Assembly: GCF_046271865.1 (NCBI RefSeq)
Contig: NZ_CP176580.1
Span: forward strand, 1,054,001 to 1,118,000
Direction: 5' to 3'
Length of the DNA stretch: 64,000 nucleotides
From: Nitrincola salilacus
GTDB taxonomy: Bacteria > Pseudomonadota > Gammaproteobacteria > Pseudomonadales > Balneatricaceae
The position numbers and the translations under genes were made by a program. Below the pieces are notes generated by a model. The model made no database searches and was not told the origin of the DNA. It saw only the letters and a program-made list of their open reading frames with translations. Below are positions 1-7,421 of this stretch, in pieces. How positions within the stretch are numbered: position 1 is the stretch's first letter; the number at the start of each line of letters is the position of its first letter.

Positions 1-698
1 CCATTGATGAAGCTGTTCTCGGCAGAGGCCAGAAACAGCACGGCGCGGGCAACTTCGTGACGATCAGCAACACGTCCCAGGGGAGTGCCGCTTTGCCAGC
101 GAGATCGTGAAGCCGATGTACCCTCCTGCATGCCGGTTGACACCGGGCCGGGAGCTACCGCATTGACCAGAATGCCATGTGGTGCCAGCTCAACCGCCAG
201 TGCTCTGGTCAGGGAGAGGATTGCGCCTTTGCACATCGCATAAGCAGCGCGCTGATCGGTTGTTCTCAGGCCATGCACGGATGTCAGGTTAACGATACGG
301 CCTCCACCGGAGGCTATCATCAGCTCAGCAGCTGCCTGTAGTGCGATAAAGCTGCCTGTGATATTGATGTTGACCATCTCAAACAAGCTTTTCTCGCAGA
401 GCTCCACAAACGCACCGCGTCGAATGATTCCTGCAGCATTAATACAGCAATCCAGTCCGCCACTTGTCTTTGACACGGCTTGAAATGCCGATTTAATACT
501 CTCGGGATTACTCAGGTCACAGGATATGAATACCGCCTGATGATTGACGCCACTTTGATCAATCTCCGTCATCAGTCGGTCACGATTGCTTTCCAGATCG
601 AGGAGATAAACCTTATCTCCCGCCTTGATCAATTCAGCCGAGACGGCGCTGCCGATACCACCACCGGCTCCGATGACAACGGCAACTCTACTTGGCAT
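1..698 (-). CDS. SDR-family NAD(P)-dependent oxidoreductase (3' end cut by window edge)
   Basis: A short-chain dehydrogenase/reductase that would oxidise or reduce an alcohol/ketone substrate in the cytoplasm with NAD(P). The reading frame runs leftward from an ATG at 698 with a GGGGAG ribosome site just upstream and leaves the window, so about 232 residues are seen of a usual 250. Visible: the Rossmann glycine motif GAGGGIG near residue 11, the NAAG-like motif (INAAGII), and the catalytic pair in YAMCK with the preceding Ser (LTSVHG). The end still shows the typical LFLASAEN stretch. It is divergent from the TRAP genes, with a palindrome and 16-bp repeats between them, which suggests co-regulation with uptake of its substrate. 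The substrate cannot be read from the sequence. Confidence 0.85.
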   Translation of the reverse strand, partial: MPSRVAVVIGAGGGIGSAVSAELIKAGDKVYLLDLESNRDRLMTEIDQSGVNHQAVFISCDLSNPESIKSAFQAVSKTSGGLDCCINAAGIIRRGAFVELCEKSLFEMVNINITGSFIALQAAAELMIASGGGRIVNLTSVHGLRTTDQRAAYAMCKGAILSLTRALAVELAPHGILVNAVAPGPVSTGMQEGTSASRSRWQSGTPLGRVADRHEVARAVLFLASAENSFIN

Positions 699-739
699 TT
701 GCGTAACTCCCCTATATATTCAGGTTTCTTAATTGATTA

Positions 740-755
740 TGACAGGTTACTGTCA
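740..755. promoter_or_regulatory. Perfect palindrome, operator candidate between SDR and TRAP genes
   Basis: TGACAG-GTTA-CTGTCA is a perfect 6-bp inverted repeat with a 4-bp spacer, placed 42 bp upstream of the SDR start and 135 bp before the TRAP receptor start. Its shape suits a dimeric repressor. No matching regulator gene is in view, so the operator role is inference. Confidence 0.45.
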
Positions 756-762
756 CACATAT

Positions 763-810
763 CATTGCTCTATCAAAACATTGCTCTATCAGAACATTGC
801 TCTATCAGAA
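763..810. repeat. Three tandem 16-bp repeats
   Basis: Three head-to-tail copies of a unit beginning CATTGCTCTATCA (763-778, 779-794, 795-810), differing by one base among copies, lie in the divergent SDR/TRAP intergenic region. They may be iterated binding sites or simple slippage. Confidence 0.75.
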
Positions 811-889
811 TCATGCATTATCCAAGTAGTGTTTCATAAAAATAATGAATGAACAGATTTTCCTTCTTTGGAAAATACAGGAGTTACAC

Positions 890-1867
890 ATGTCCGGATT
901 CAGACTTTTCCCTTCAGCACGTCATCTGCTCACTGCAGCGGTTATCGCCATCAGTGCGACAGCCGTTACAGCCCATGCCGAAACCCGTGTCACCTATAAA
1001 TCCGCTTCTGCCGGCACAGCCTATTATCAGATGGGTGTTGAGCTCTCTGAAGCGATTCGTATCGGCACCGGTGGCGATGTCATCCTGACACTGGAAGAGA
1101 GCCAGGGCTCAGTTCAGAACGTGATGGAAGTGATGGCGCGTCAGGGGAACTACGTGTTTACCACTCCACCAGGGTTGATCAACAGTGCTGTAGAAGGAAC
1201 GGGCCCATTTGCCGAACGCCAGAGTGAGCGCTTTAAAGATATCCGCGGACTCTTCCCCATTCCTGCCATCACCATGCACTTTGTGGTCGCTGATGGCGAT
1301 GGGGTGATGAGTCTCGCCGAGCTGGAAGGCAAGCATATTCTGATCGGACGTGGAACCTTCGGAGCTCGTGAAGCGGAGCGTTATCTGGAGCTCTTCGATC
1401 TGACAGATAAAGTACGAGTTGCCGATGCGCAGATAGGCAGTGGCCCGGATGCACTGAAAAATGGCCAGATAGATGCCTTTGTCACAGCCAGCTCCTATCC
1501 CACACCAAACGTCATTGAAACCGCTGCCAGCAAAAAGATCAGTCTGGTCAGCCTGACCGACGAGCAGATAGCTCAGACCGGTGCGGCACGCCAGACCATC
1601 CCCGCAGGCACCTATACCGGTGTTGATCAGGATGTTCAGACCACTTCATTGCCGGTTATTGCCTATACCACGACCGCTATGGATGATGATACCGCTTACA
1701 CGCTGACTAAAACCTTCTGGGAGCGTCGTGATGCGATGGCTGCAGAAACGCCCTGGTGGGGAAGTATCACGCCAGATATGGTCGCCAACATTGCCGGTGG
1801 TATTCACCCAGGTGCGTTGCGTTACTATGATGAAGCAGGAATCGCAGTGCCGGATAGCCTGCGCTGA
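890..1867 (+). CDS. TAXI-family TRAP transporter solute-binding protein
   Basis: Periplasmic solute receptor of a tripartite ATP-independent periplasmic (TRAP) transporter of the TAXI type. It captures an organic anion and hands it to the membrane subunit encoded next door. The ATG at 890 is chosen because CAGGAG precedes it and it opens directly onto a signal peptide (hydrophobic run ending AVTAHAETR). An upstream in-frame ATG at 845 lacks a signal start and is less likely. The mature protein begins VTYKSASAGTAYYQMG, the usual TAXI opening (Gly-Thr followed by aromatic), and the length of 325 aa is normal. The gene is followed 65 bp later by the fused permease. The ligand is unknown; C4-dicarboxylate or glutamate-type acids are typical for the family. 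Confidence 0.88.
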   Translation: MSGFRLFPSARHLLTAAVIAISATAVTAHAETRVTYKSASAGTAYYQMGVELSEAIRIGTGGDVILTLEESQGSVQNVMEVMARQGNYVFTTPPGLINSAVEGTGPFAERQSERFKDIRGLFPIPAITMHFVVADGDGVMSLAELEGKHILIGRGTFGAREAERYLELFDLTDKVRVADAQIGSGPDALKNGQIDAFVTASSYPTPNVIETAASKKISLVSLTDEQIAQTGAARQTIPAGTYTGVDQDVQTTSLPVIAYTTTAMDDDTAYTLTKTFWERRDAMAAETPWWGSITPDMVANIAGGIHPGALRYYDEAGIAVPDSLR

Positions 1868-1932
1868 TCCACTGAATCTGCCACGGCCGAATCTGGCTGT
1901 GGCAGGCTTTTGCCTGACCGGGAACGCAGGAT

Positions 1933-3741
1933 ATGTCGACTTCATCCGCAACAGATCTTTCTATCTCAACACCCCCAAAAACTGAACTGAATATACACCC
2001 TGCCTGGGTTGTGCTCGGGGCAGCGACGATGATTTTTCATCTGGGGTTGATCTTTTATGGCCTGACGCCTGCGTTGATCAGCCGCCCGATACATCTGGCG
2101 CTGGCGCTGCCCTGGATATTGATCTTTGCTGCCCGCACCCGCTTGCAGCTTTACAGTGGTTGGGTACTGACGCTGCTTGGTATAGCGGCTTGTGCCTATA
2201 TCGTGTTCAATGAACGAGCCTTGTCCAATCAGTATGGTTTTATCGATACTCCCTTGCAGATGGTCATCGGTGTTTTTCTGATTGTTCTGGTGCTGGAAGC
2301 TGCACGACGTGCCATAGGTTGGCCGCTGCCGATGGTCGCGGTTGTAGCGCTGATGTATGCCATCTTCGGTGCGCATATCCCCGGCCAGTTCGGTCATCAG
2401 GGACTGCCGATGCAGAGTTTCGTCGGCACCCTGACCATTGCCGAAGGTGGGTTGTGGGGATCTCTGACTGGTGTCAGTGTTGGCGTGGTCGCCATCTTTG
2501 TGATTTTTGGTGCCGTATTGAATGCCGGTGAGGCCGGGCGAGGCTTCATGAATATGGCCAACGTGGTTGCCGGGCGTCTCAGTGGCGGTGCTGCCAAGGT
2601 ATCGGTGATCTCTTCTGCGCTGATGGGGTCGATCTCCGGTTCCGCGTCTGCCAATGTGGCGTCCACCGGGGCCATCACTATCCCCAGCATGGTCAGGCTG
2701 GGCTATCCACGTTCGCTGGCGGGTGCTGTCGAAGCAGTGGCCTCATCGGGTGGGCAGATCATGCCTCCGCTGATGGGAGCGGGTGCATTTGTCATGGTTG
2801 AGCTGACCGGCACCCCCTATACCCAGATCATGGCAGCGGCATTGCTGCCGGCGATACTCTACTTCGTGACTGTCTGGGTCGGGATCAATGCTTATGCCAC
2901 GCGCCATGAACTGCGTCCTCTGGCTGAGGATGATCGGCCAAGCAGCAAGGAGGTGTGGATCACCTCGCTGTTCTTTGCCGTGCCTTTTGCTCTGCTGTTG
3001 GAGCGTATTTTCCTTGGCGGCTATACACCGCAATATGCAGCCAGTGTCGCGATCTTTGCCGGTATGCTGTTGCTCTTTTTGGATGTGAAGCTCAAGTTTT
3101 CGATCAGAGGATTCGGCAGGAAAATGGCCGAAGCAGCGGTGACCTCGGGTCGGCAGGTGGCGATCATCGGTGCCATTATCATCTGTGCGTCGCTGGTGAT
3201 CGGCGTGCTCTCGCTGACCGGGCTGGGTGTCAAGATCACATCGGGCATCCTGTCACTCTCGAACCAGATGCTCTGGCCAGCGCTGCTACTGACGGCACTG
3301 GCCTGTCTGGTGCTGGGGATGGAAGTGCCCACGACAGCGGCCTATGTGATCTGCGTATCGGTTGCGGGTCCAGCCTTGACGGCGCTGGGGCTTGAGCCGC
3401 TGTTGGCGCACCTGTTTGTGTTCTGGTTTGCGCTGCTGTCGACGATCACTCCGCCGGTTTGTGGGTGTGTTTTCATTGCGGCAGGGATGGTGGATGAAAA
3501 CTGGCTCAAGGTTGCGATCAAAGCGATGGCGCTGGGGATCGGTCTCTATATCATCCCGCTGGCGATGGTCGCCAATCCGGATGTGATCCGGCTGGCCTTT
3601 GATCCGGGTGCTGCCATCTATGACGGGGTCAAGATCGCTATCGGTCTGACAGCTGTTTCATTCGGAGTTATAGCGCGTCGTGCAGCCTGGTTGCGATTAC
3701 TGCTGGTTGTGGTCGGTGCTGTTGTGATCTTTGCCTTTTAA
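1933..3741 (+). CDS. TRAP transporter permease, fused small (4TM) and large (12TM) subunits
   Basis: Sodium-driven TRAP permease in which the DctQ-like and DctM-like subunits form one polypeptide of 602 aa, as is usual for TAXI systems. It is almost wholly hydrophobic with many predicted membrane helices. Typical DctM stretches are visible, including SALMGSISGSASANVASTGA and ASSGGQIMPPLMGAGAFVM in the middle and GMEVPTTAAYVI plus STITPPVCGCVF towards the end. The start at 1933 has a GCAGGA ribosome site. With the receptor upstream it forms one operon. Its last 45 bp overlap the convergent 202-218 residue frame at 3697-4257. Confidence 0.92.
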   Translation: MSTSSATDLSISTPPKTELNIHPAWVVLGAATMIFHLGLIFYGLTPALISRPIHLALALPWILIFAARTRLQLYSGWVLTLLGIAACAYIVFNERALSNQYGFIDTPLQMVIGVFLIVLVLEAARRAIGWPLPMVAVVALMYAIFGAHIPGQFGHQGLPMQSFVGTLTIAEGGLWGSLTGVSVGVVAIFVIFGAVLNAGEAGRGFMNMANVVAGRLSGGAAKVSVISSALMGSISGSASANVASTGAITIPSMVRLGYPRSLAGAVEAVASSGGQIMPPLMGAGAFVMVELTGTPYTQIMAAALLPAILYFVTVWVGINAYATRHELRPLAEDDRPSSKEVWITSLFFAVPFALLLERIFLGGYTPQYAASVAIFAGMLLLFLDVKLKFSIRGFGRKMAEAAVTSGRQVAIIGAIIICASLVIGVLSLTGLGVKITSGILSLSNQMLWPALLLTALACLVLGMEVPTTAAYVICVSVAGPALTALGLEPLLAHLFVFWFALLSTITPPVCGCVFIAAGMVDENWLKVAIKAMALGIGLYIIPLAMVANPDVIRLAFDPGAAIYDGVKIAIGLTAVSFGVIARRAAWLRLLLVVVGAVVIFAF

Positions 3742-4257
3742 TGGCTGTTGTCCAAACAAAACCCATACATCCAATGCAGCACCCAGTGGTTTGACTAGCC
3801 TCAACTGATCCGGGTGCTGCTGCAGGACCTCTTCGGCACAGATGCCCGCTTCGATCTTTCCGCTCAGCAGTTGCTCAGCCACGGTGACGATGGAGGGCAG
3901 CTCAATCAGGGTAGAGAACTCATTCAGATCTGTGTAATAGCGTGTGGCAGGCTGCAGCCCGAGACGTTTCGGGTTTGGGGTGTCAGCGCGTGCCAGCAGG
4001 GCCAGAGGTTTGCTCTCATCAATAAAGCAGTCTATCGGAAAGGCGCGATGCATGAAGCGTCCGACGCATTCACCGTGAGAAGGGTGGGCAGTGCACTGCA
4101 GCAGGTAATCGATGCGACCGCTGATCAGATCCTGAAACGCGTCTTCAAAGTGGCTCATAAGCAGTATCTCGGCGTTTATCAACTGCTTGCGTTGAATATA
4201 GCGTGTCAGTACCAGTTCGTGATTACTGCCGGCAGGGCCGAGAGTTGCGATGCGCAT
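3697..4257 (-). CDS. PBP2-like / prephenate-dehydratase-like protein of unknown role
   Basis: A 186-aa soluble protein opening MRIATLGPAGSNHELV, which resembles the first strand and loop of prephenate-dehydratase or type 2 periplasmic-binding-like domains. It has no signal peptide and none of the regulatory ACT domain, so it is not a standard PheA. The ATG at 4257 has GGAG six bases upstream; a longer frame to 4305 lacks this. It converges on the TRAP permease and overlaps its end by 45 bp. It may sense or process the TRAP substrate, but that is inference from position only. A small stand-alone domain like this is often annotated as hypothetical. Confidence 0.6.
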   Translation of the reverse strand: MRIATLGPAGSNHELVLTRYIQRKQLINAEILLMSHFEDAFQDLISGRIDYLLQCTAHPSHGECVGRFMHRAFPIDCFIDESKPLALLARADTPNPKRLGLQPATRYYTDLNEFSTLIELPSIVTVAEQLLSGKIEAGICAEEVLQQHPDQLRLVKPLGAALDVWVLFGQQPLKGKDHNSTDHNQQ

Positions 4258-4410
4258 GGGTGGCTCCAAAGAGGCTGATCCAATCATCCGCTGGCAGGGT
4301 AACATCGATCAGATTTGTAATATTCATAGAGACTCTCGGTGTCGGGTGATCAACTCGATCATTACACTGCTGTGAGCTCATTTCAAGGCTGGGGTTGTGT
4401 GGTGAGCCGA

Positions 4411-5717
4411 GAGGGTGTAAATAATTCTGTGTAACCGCCGGGGTTATACGTAGTCGCTAATGCGATCCTCGAACTCGATCATAAACCGGTTCAGTGCGGC
4501 CTTCCAGTTTCTGATTGGCATCGTCCACTTTTTCGACGCATCCATGATCGCGAGATAGACCACTTTTCGCGCGGAGTCGTCTGTCGGGAATAGCTTCCGC
4601 TTCTTGATTGCCTTGCGGATAACACTGTTCAGGGACTCGATGGCGTTGGTCGTGTAGATAGCCTTCCGGATGTCCTGCGGGTAGCGGAACAGCGTGTTCA
4701 GATTGGGCCAGTGGTTGCGCCAGGAGCGGCTGATATGAGGGTATTTTTCGTCCCAGCGCTCCGCGAACTCGTCCAACGCCTGCAGCGCCTCTTCTTCCGT
4801 GGCCGACTGGTAAATGCGCTTCAGGTCGGCGGTCACTGCCTTGTAGTCTTTCCAGGGCACGTACTTCATTGAATTGCGAACCATGTGAACAATGCAGAGC
4901 TGAACCTGGGCCTGCGGGTACGCCGCATTGATGGCGTCAGGGAAGCCCTTGAGTCCATCCACGCAGGCGATGAGAATGTCCTTCACGCCGCGATTCTGGA
5001 GCTCTGTGAGGACGCCGAGCCAGAACTTGGCACCCTCGTTCTCCGAGAGCCACATGCCCAGCAGCTCCTTGTGGCCTTCGAGATTCACGCCCAGGGCCAA
5101 GTAGATGGCTTTGTTGATTACCTGCTTGTCTTGTCGGATTTTGACAACGATGCAGTCCAGGTAGACGATAGGATATACGGGGTCCAGTGGCCGCGACTGC
5201 CATTCGACTACGCGCTCAATGACGGCCTCGGTTACCTTGGAAATCAGGGTGGGTGAGATGTCGGCATCGTACATCTCCTTGAACGTGGCGACGATCTCCC
5301 GGGTGGTCATACCCTTCGCGTAAAGGCTGAGGATCTTGTCGTCCATCGAGGTGAAGCGGGTCTGGCCCTTCTTCACTAGCTGCGGCTCGAAGCTACCATC
5401 GCGATCACGAGGCGTGTTCAGCTCAAACTGGCCGTCTTCGGTCTTCAGGGTCTTGCTGGTGTGACCGTTGCGGCTGTTCGTATTGTCAGAGGGCTGATGG
5501 CGCTCGTAGCCCAGATGCTCATTGAGTTCGGCATTCAGCGCCGCCTCAACGGTGATCTTGGTCAGCATCTGGCTGAACTCGTTCAGATCCTTCTCAGTTT
5601 TGAGGCCCTTCGCAGCCTCGCGTGCGAAGGCTTCCAGCTCTTTCCTGTTCATCTTGTCTATCCTTACCCTGTCAGGGTTCTATGATAGACGGTTTACACA
5701 GTTTTATTTACAGGCTC
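4411..5717 (-). mobile_element. Complete IS256-family insertion sequence with 8-bp target duplication
   Basis: The ends are readable. The left end begins GAGGGTGTAAATAA and the right end, read inward, begins GAGCCTGTAAATAA. Both continue into CTGTGTAA and CCG, giving imperfect terminal inverted repeats of about 28 bp. The flanks carry an identical 8-bp direct repeat, TGAGCCGA, at 4403-4410 and 5718-5725, matching the 8-9 bp duplications known for IS256. With an intact transposase inside, the 1307-bp element looks intact and fairly recent. Confidence 0.93.
4444..5652 (-). CDS. IS256-family (mutator-type) transposase
   Basis: A 402-aa DDE transposase of normal family length that catalyses copy-out transposition of the element around it. 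The three acidic residues are recognisable: the first Asp in VYLDCIVV, the second in ACVDGLKGFPDAI, and the Glu in TNAIESLNSVIRK. The N-terminal region has the usual mutator-type features (LNAELNEHLGYERH). The frame is uninterrupted from end to end. It fills most of the element, starting about 65 bp inside the right terminal repeat. Confidence 0.95.
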   Translation of the reverse strand: MNRKELEAFAREAAKGLKTEKDLNEFSQMLTKITVEAALNAELNEHLGYERHQPSDNTNSRNGHTSKTLKTEDGQFELNTPRDRDGSFEPQLVKKGQTRFTSMDDKILSLYAKGMTTREIVATFKEMYDADISPTLISKVTEAVIERVVEWQSRPLDPVYPIVYLDCIVVKIRQDKQVINKAIYLALGVNLEGHKELLGMWLSENEGAKFWLGVLTELQNRGVKDILIACVDGLKGFPDAINAAYPQAQVQLCIVHMVRNSMKYVPWKDYKAVTADLKRIYQSATEEEALQALDEFAERWDEKYPHISRSWRNHWPNLNTLFRYPQDIRKAIYTTNAIESLNSVIRKAIKKRKLFPTDDSARKVVYLAIMDASKKWTMPIRNWKAALNRFMIEFEDRISDYV

Positions 5718-5748
5718 TGAGCCGATCGTTCTGCTGCCATCCAGTCTT

Positions 5749-5985
5749 CTATTGCTCCTGCTCCGAGGGCTGTTCTCGATCCGACATAAAGTCAGCAGTA
5801 ATATCTGGTCCTTCAAACCAACTGTACCAGGATGCTCCTACTGGTGTGATGATTCTTGCTTGCCCGACAGCGATGACTTCGACGCGTTTGATGTGTTCGG
5901 GGAATGCAATGGCTTTGGGTAAACGTACAGCCTGAGTGCGGTAGCTGCATTTAGCTCGCGCTATGCTTGACAACAGCAGTCCCAA
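5749..5985 (-). CDS. vapB: Orphan VapB-like antitoxin, possibly degenerate
   Basis: A 78-aa AbrB/SpoVT-fold antitoxin of the VapB type. The typical core RTQAVRLPKAIAFPEH aligns with the family's SQAVRLPKE motif, and the C-terminal half (SWYSWFEGPDITADFM) is the toxin-binding tail seen in long VapB proteins. The only start in frame is TTG at 5985, two codons after a stop and without a good ribosome site, so the N-terminus may be damaged. No VapC PIN-domain gene follows: only about 30 bp separate its stop from the IS256 element, and the sequence rejoined across the element gives a very short open frame. It is therefore an orphan or a relic. Confidence 0.65.
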   Translation of the reverse strand: MGLLLSSIARAKCSYRTQAVRLPKAIAFPEHIKRVEVIAVGQARIITPVGASWYSWFEGPDITADFMSDREQPSEQEQ

Positions 5986-6059
5986 TCCTTAACCTTCTTG
6001 TTAACACGACCCCGGCCTCTTGGTTGCTTGCAACTTACGCTGGGGTTTTTATTTTCTGG

Positions 6060-7040
6060 TTACCACCAGTCCTTCCAGTCTTCAGTAATTCCCATTCCAC
6101 GCAAGTCCAGCTTTCTCGATGAATTCTGCTCCGGAAACTGTTCCAGGTGTTCAGCTAGTCGGTTGTGCCATTGGGTATTCGGGCATATCGACTTCACCAG
6201 CATGCGTGTAATGACCAGCAGCAGAAACGGCTTGTAGCGGGTGTCTTCATTGTTGATGAACGAATCGCACCAGGATATCTCTCCTTGTTTTGGTAGCATT
6301 GGTTTTGAAGTAATATTCCGGTTCCAGAGGCGACTATGGTGGGCTACCAAGTTGCGAAGGTAACTTAGGCTGAACAGCCAGCTTTTGAACACCTTCCAGT
6401 CGTTCACCCCGTAACGATTGGCAATAGCCAACTGGTCATTCACATTTAGCATGCTAAACATCTGTGAAATGGCGCCAAAATCCAATGTCTCCACCGCTAC
6501 CCAAATTGGCAGCTCGTTGCCGTGATTGGCGTGATAATGCCGGACGAAATCTTCCTTGGAACGACTTACTAACCCCCGGTATTTATTCAGCCAAGCATCG
6601 AAACAGGATTGCTGACTGCCCTTGTAGAAGGGTCGACCAGCAAAGCTTGGGTGAAAGTGAGCCTTTGTGTTCTCTATGTGGGCAAAGGGGCTGCGTTTAC
6701 CCAGTAAGTGCGACAGGTCAACCCGCAGGGAAATTTCGATACGCTCAAGTGCATCGGCCAAGAACAAGCGCAGTTTCTTGTCGAACAAGTAAAGATGCAC
6801 CGCATCGACGAACTGGGTATTAGGGTGGAACGCATCCATAGCCCTTGTCGTGAGCTTTCCGGTTTTGCTGTCTTCCACTTCCTCGAACTTACGAAACGGA
6901 TACCAGTAAGCGCTGAGGCGGTAGTAGCCCACGCGCTGCAAGTAGTCCAGCGCGGCGGCTGCGTCTGTGACCACCATATCCCGAGATTTGAGCAGCTCCA
7001 ATTGCTCGGGGAAGGACTTCCATGGTCTGCTGTAAACCAT
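6060..7040 (-). CDS. Abi_2 family (AbiD/AbiF-like) abortive-infection protein
   Basis: A 326-aa protein of the AbiD/AbiF type, a HEPN-related family tied to phage exclusion by abortive infection. Visible family features are the N-terminal block with AALDYLQRVGYYRLSAYWYP, then FDKKLRLFLADALERIEISL, and a HEPN-like RNase motif in LRNLVAHHSRLWNR near residue 230 (Arg-x4-6-His). The start at 7040 has AAGGA upstream. It stands alone between the IS/VapB patch and a core tRNA, transcribed leftward. Length is normal. Action by RNA cleavage upon phage infection is a family inference. Confidence 0.85.
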   Translation of the reverse strand: MVYSRPWKSFPEQLELLKSRDMVVTDAAAALDYLQRVGYYRLSAYWYPFRKFEEVEDSKTGKLTTRAMDAFHPNTQFVDAVHLYLFDKKLRLFLADALERIEISLRVDLSHLLGKRSPFAHIENTKAHFHPSFAGRPFYKGSQQSCFDAWLNKYRGLVSRSKEDFVRHYHANHGNELPIWVAVETLDFGAISQMFSMLNVNDQLAIANRYGVNDWKVFKSWLFSLSYLRNLVAHHSRLWNRNITSKPMLPKQGEISWCDSFINNEDTRYKPFLLLVITRMLVKSICPNTQWHNRLAEHLEQFPEQNSSRKLDLRGMGITEDWKDWW

Positions 7041-7162
7041 TATACAGGGTTCCTTTTACTTCGGCCGACTTGCAACGATTGGTCATTCGGTTCCAACCCC
7101 TGCTGGTGCAGCTTTTAGTTTGATGCCTTAATGTATACTTGTCCCCACACCGTCACGCCGGA

Positions 7163-7195
7163 AATCAAACATGTTCATCTTGAATGTGTTTGATT
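7163..7195. repeat. Inverted repeat AATCAAACA / TGTTTGATT
   Basis: A perfect 9-bp inverted repeat with a 15-bp spacer (7163-7171 and 7187-7195) lies in the 240-bp gap between the Abi gene and the tRNA terminator. It could be an operator or small hairpin. Nothing else coding is seen in this gap. Confidence 0.5.
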
Positions 7196-7239
7196 GATGA
7201 TATGTTTGTTATGGGAGAGTAATGGTGGAGGTCTGAAAT

Positions 7240-7269
7240 AAGAAAGCCTGCTGAAAAGCAGGCTTTCTT
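7240..7269 (-). terminator. Intrinsic terminator for tRNA-Ile / rpoD transcript
   Basis: A perfect 13-bp hairpin, AAGAAAGCCTGCT with a 4-base loop and its complement, lies 11 bp beyond the tRNA 3' end. The stem ends in T-rich sequence on either strand, so it probably ends the leftward tRNA transcript. Confidence 0.8.
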
Positions 7270-7280
7270 ATTGAGAATTT

Positions 7281-7357
7281 TGGTGGGCCCAGCTGGACTC
7301 GAACCAGCGACCAACGGATTATGAGTCCGTTGCTCTAACCAACTGAGCTATAGGCCC
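7281..7357 (-). tRNA. tRNA-Ile2 (anticodon CAU, needs lysidine)
   Basis: A 77-nt cloverleaf with encoded CCA. Acceptor arm GGGCCTA pairs with TGGGCCC (one G-U), D arm has AGCTCAGTTGGTTAGAGC, the anticodon stem ACGGA/TCCGT encloses CTCATAA, and the T arm has GGTTCGAGTCC. The CAU anticodon could mean Met, but the body matches the minor isoleucine tRNA, whose C34 is changed to lysidine to read AUA. Its place beside rpoD is also typical of gammaproteobacteria. Confidence 0.92.
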
Positions 7358-7421
7358 GAAAAGCGAGCGCCAATGATACAGATCTGTAGTCATTGGCGCA
7401 ATAGTCTGAAACTACTCGAAT

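Noticed and set aside
480..839. Rightward open frame of 119 codons
   Set aside because: It lies antisense to the SDR gene, has no family similarity and runs through the 16-bp repeats; a shadow frame.
4411..7280. Integrative element inserted at the tRNA gene
   Set aside because: No copy of the tRNA 3' end, no integrase and no att-like repeat were found in this stretch.
7281..7357. tRNA-Met instead of tRNA-Ile2
   Set aside because: The CAU anticodon fits both, but the arm sequences and the place after rpoD match the lysidine-type isoleucine tRNA and the acceptor end is not that of an initiator.
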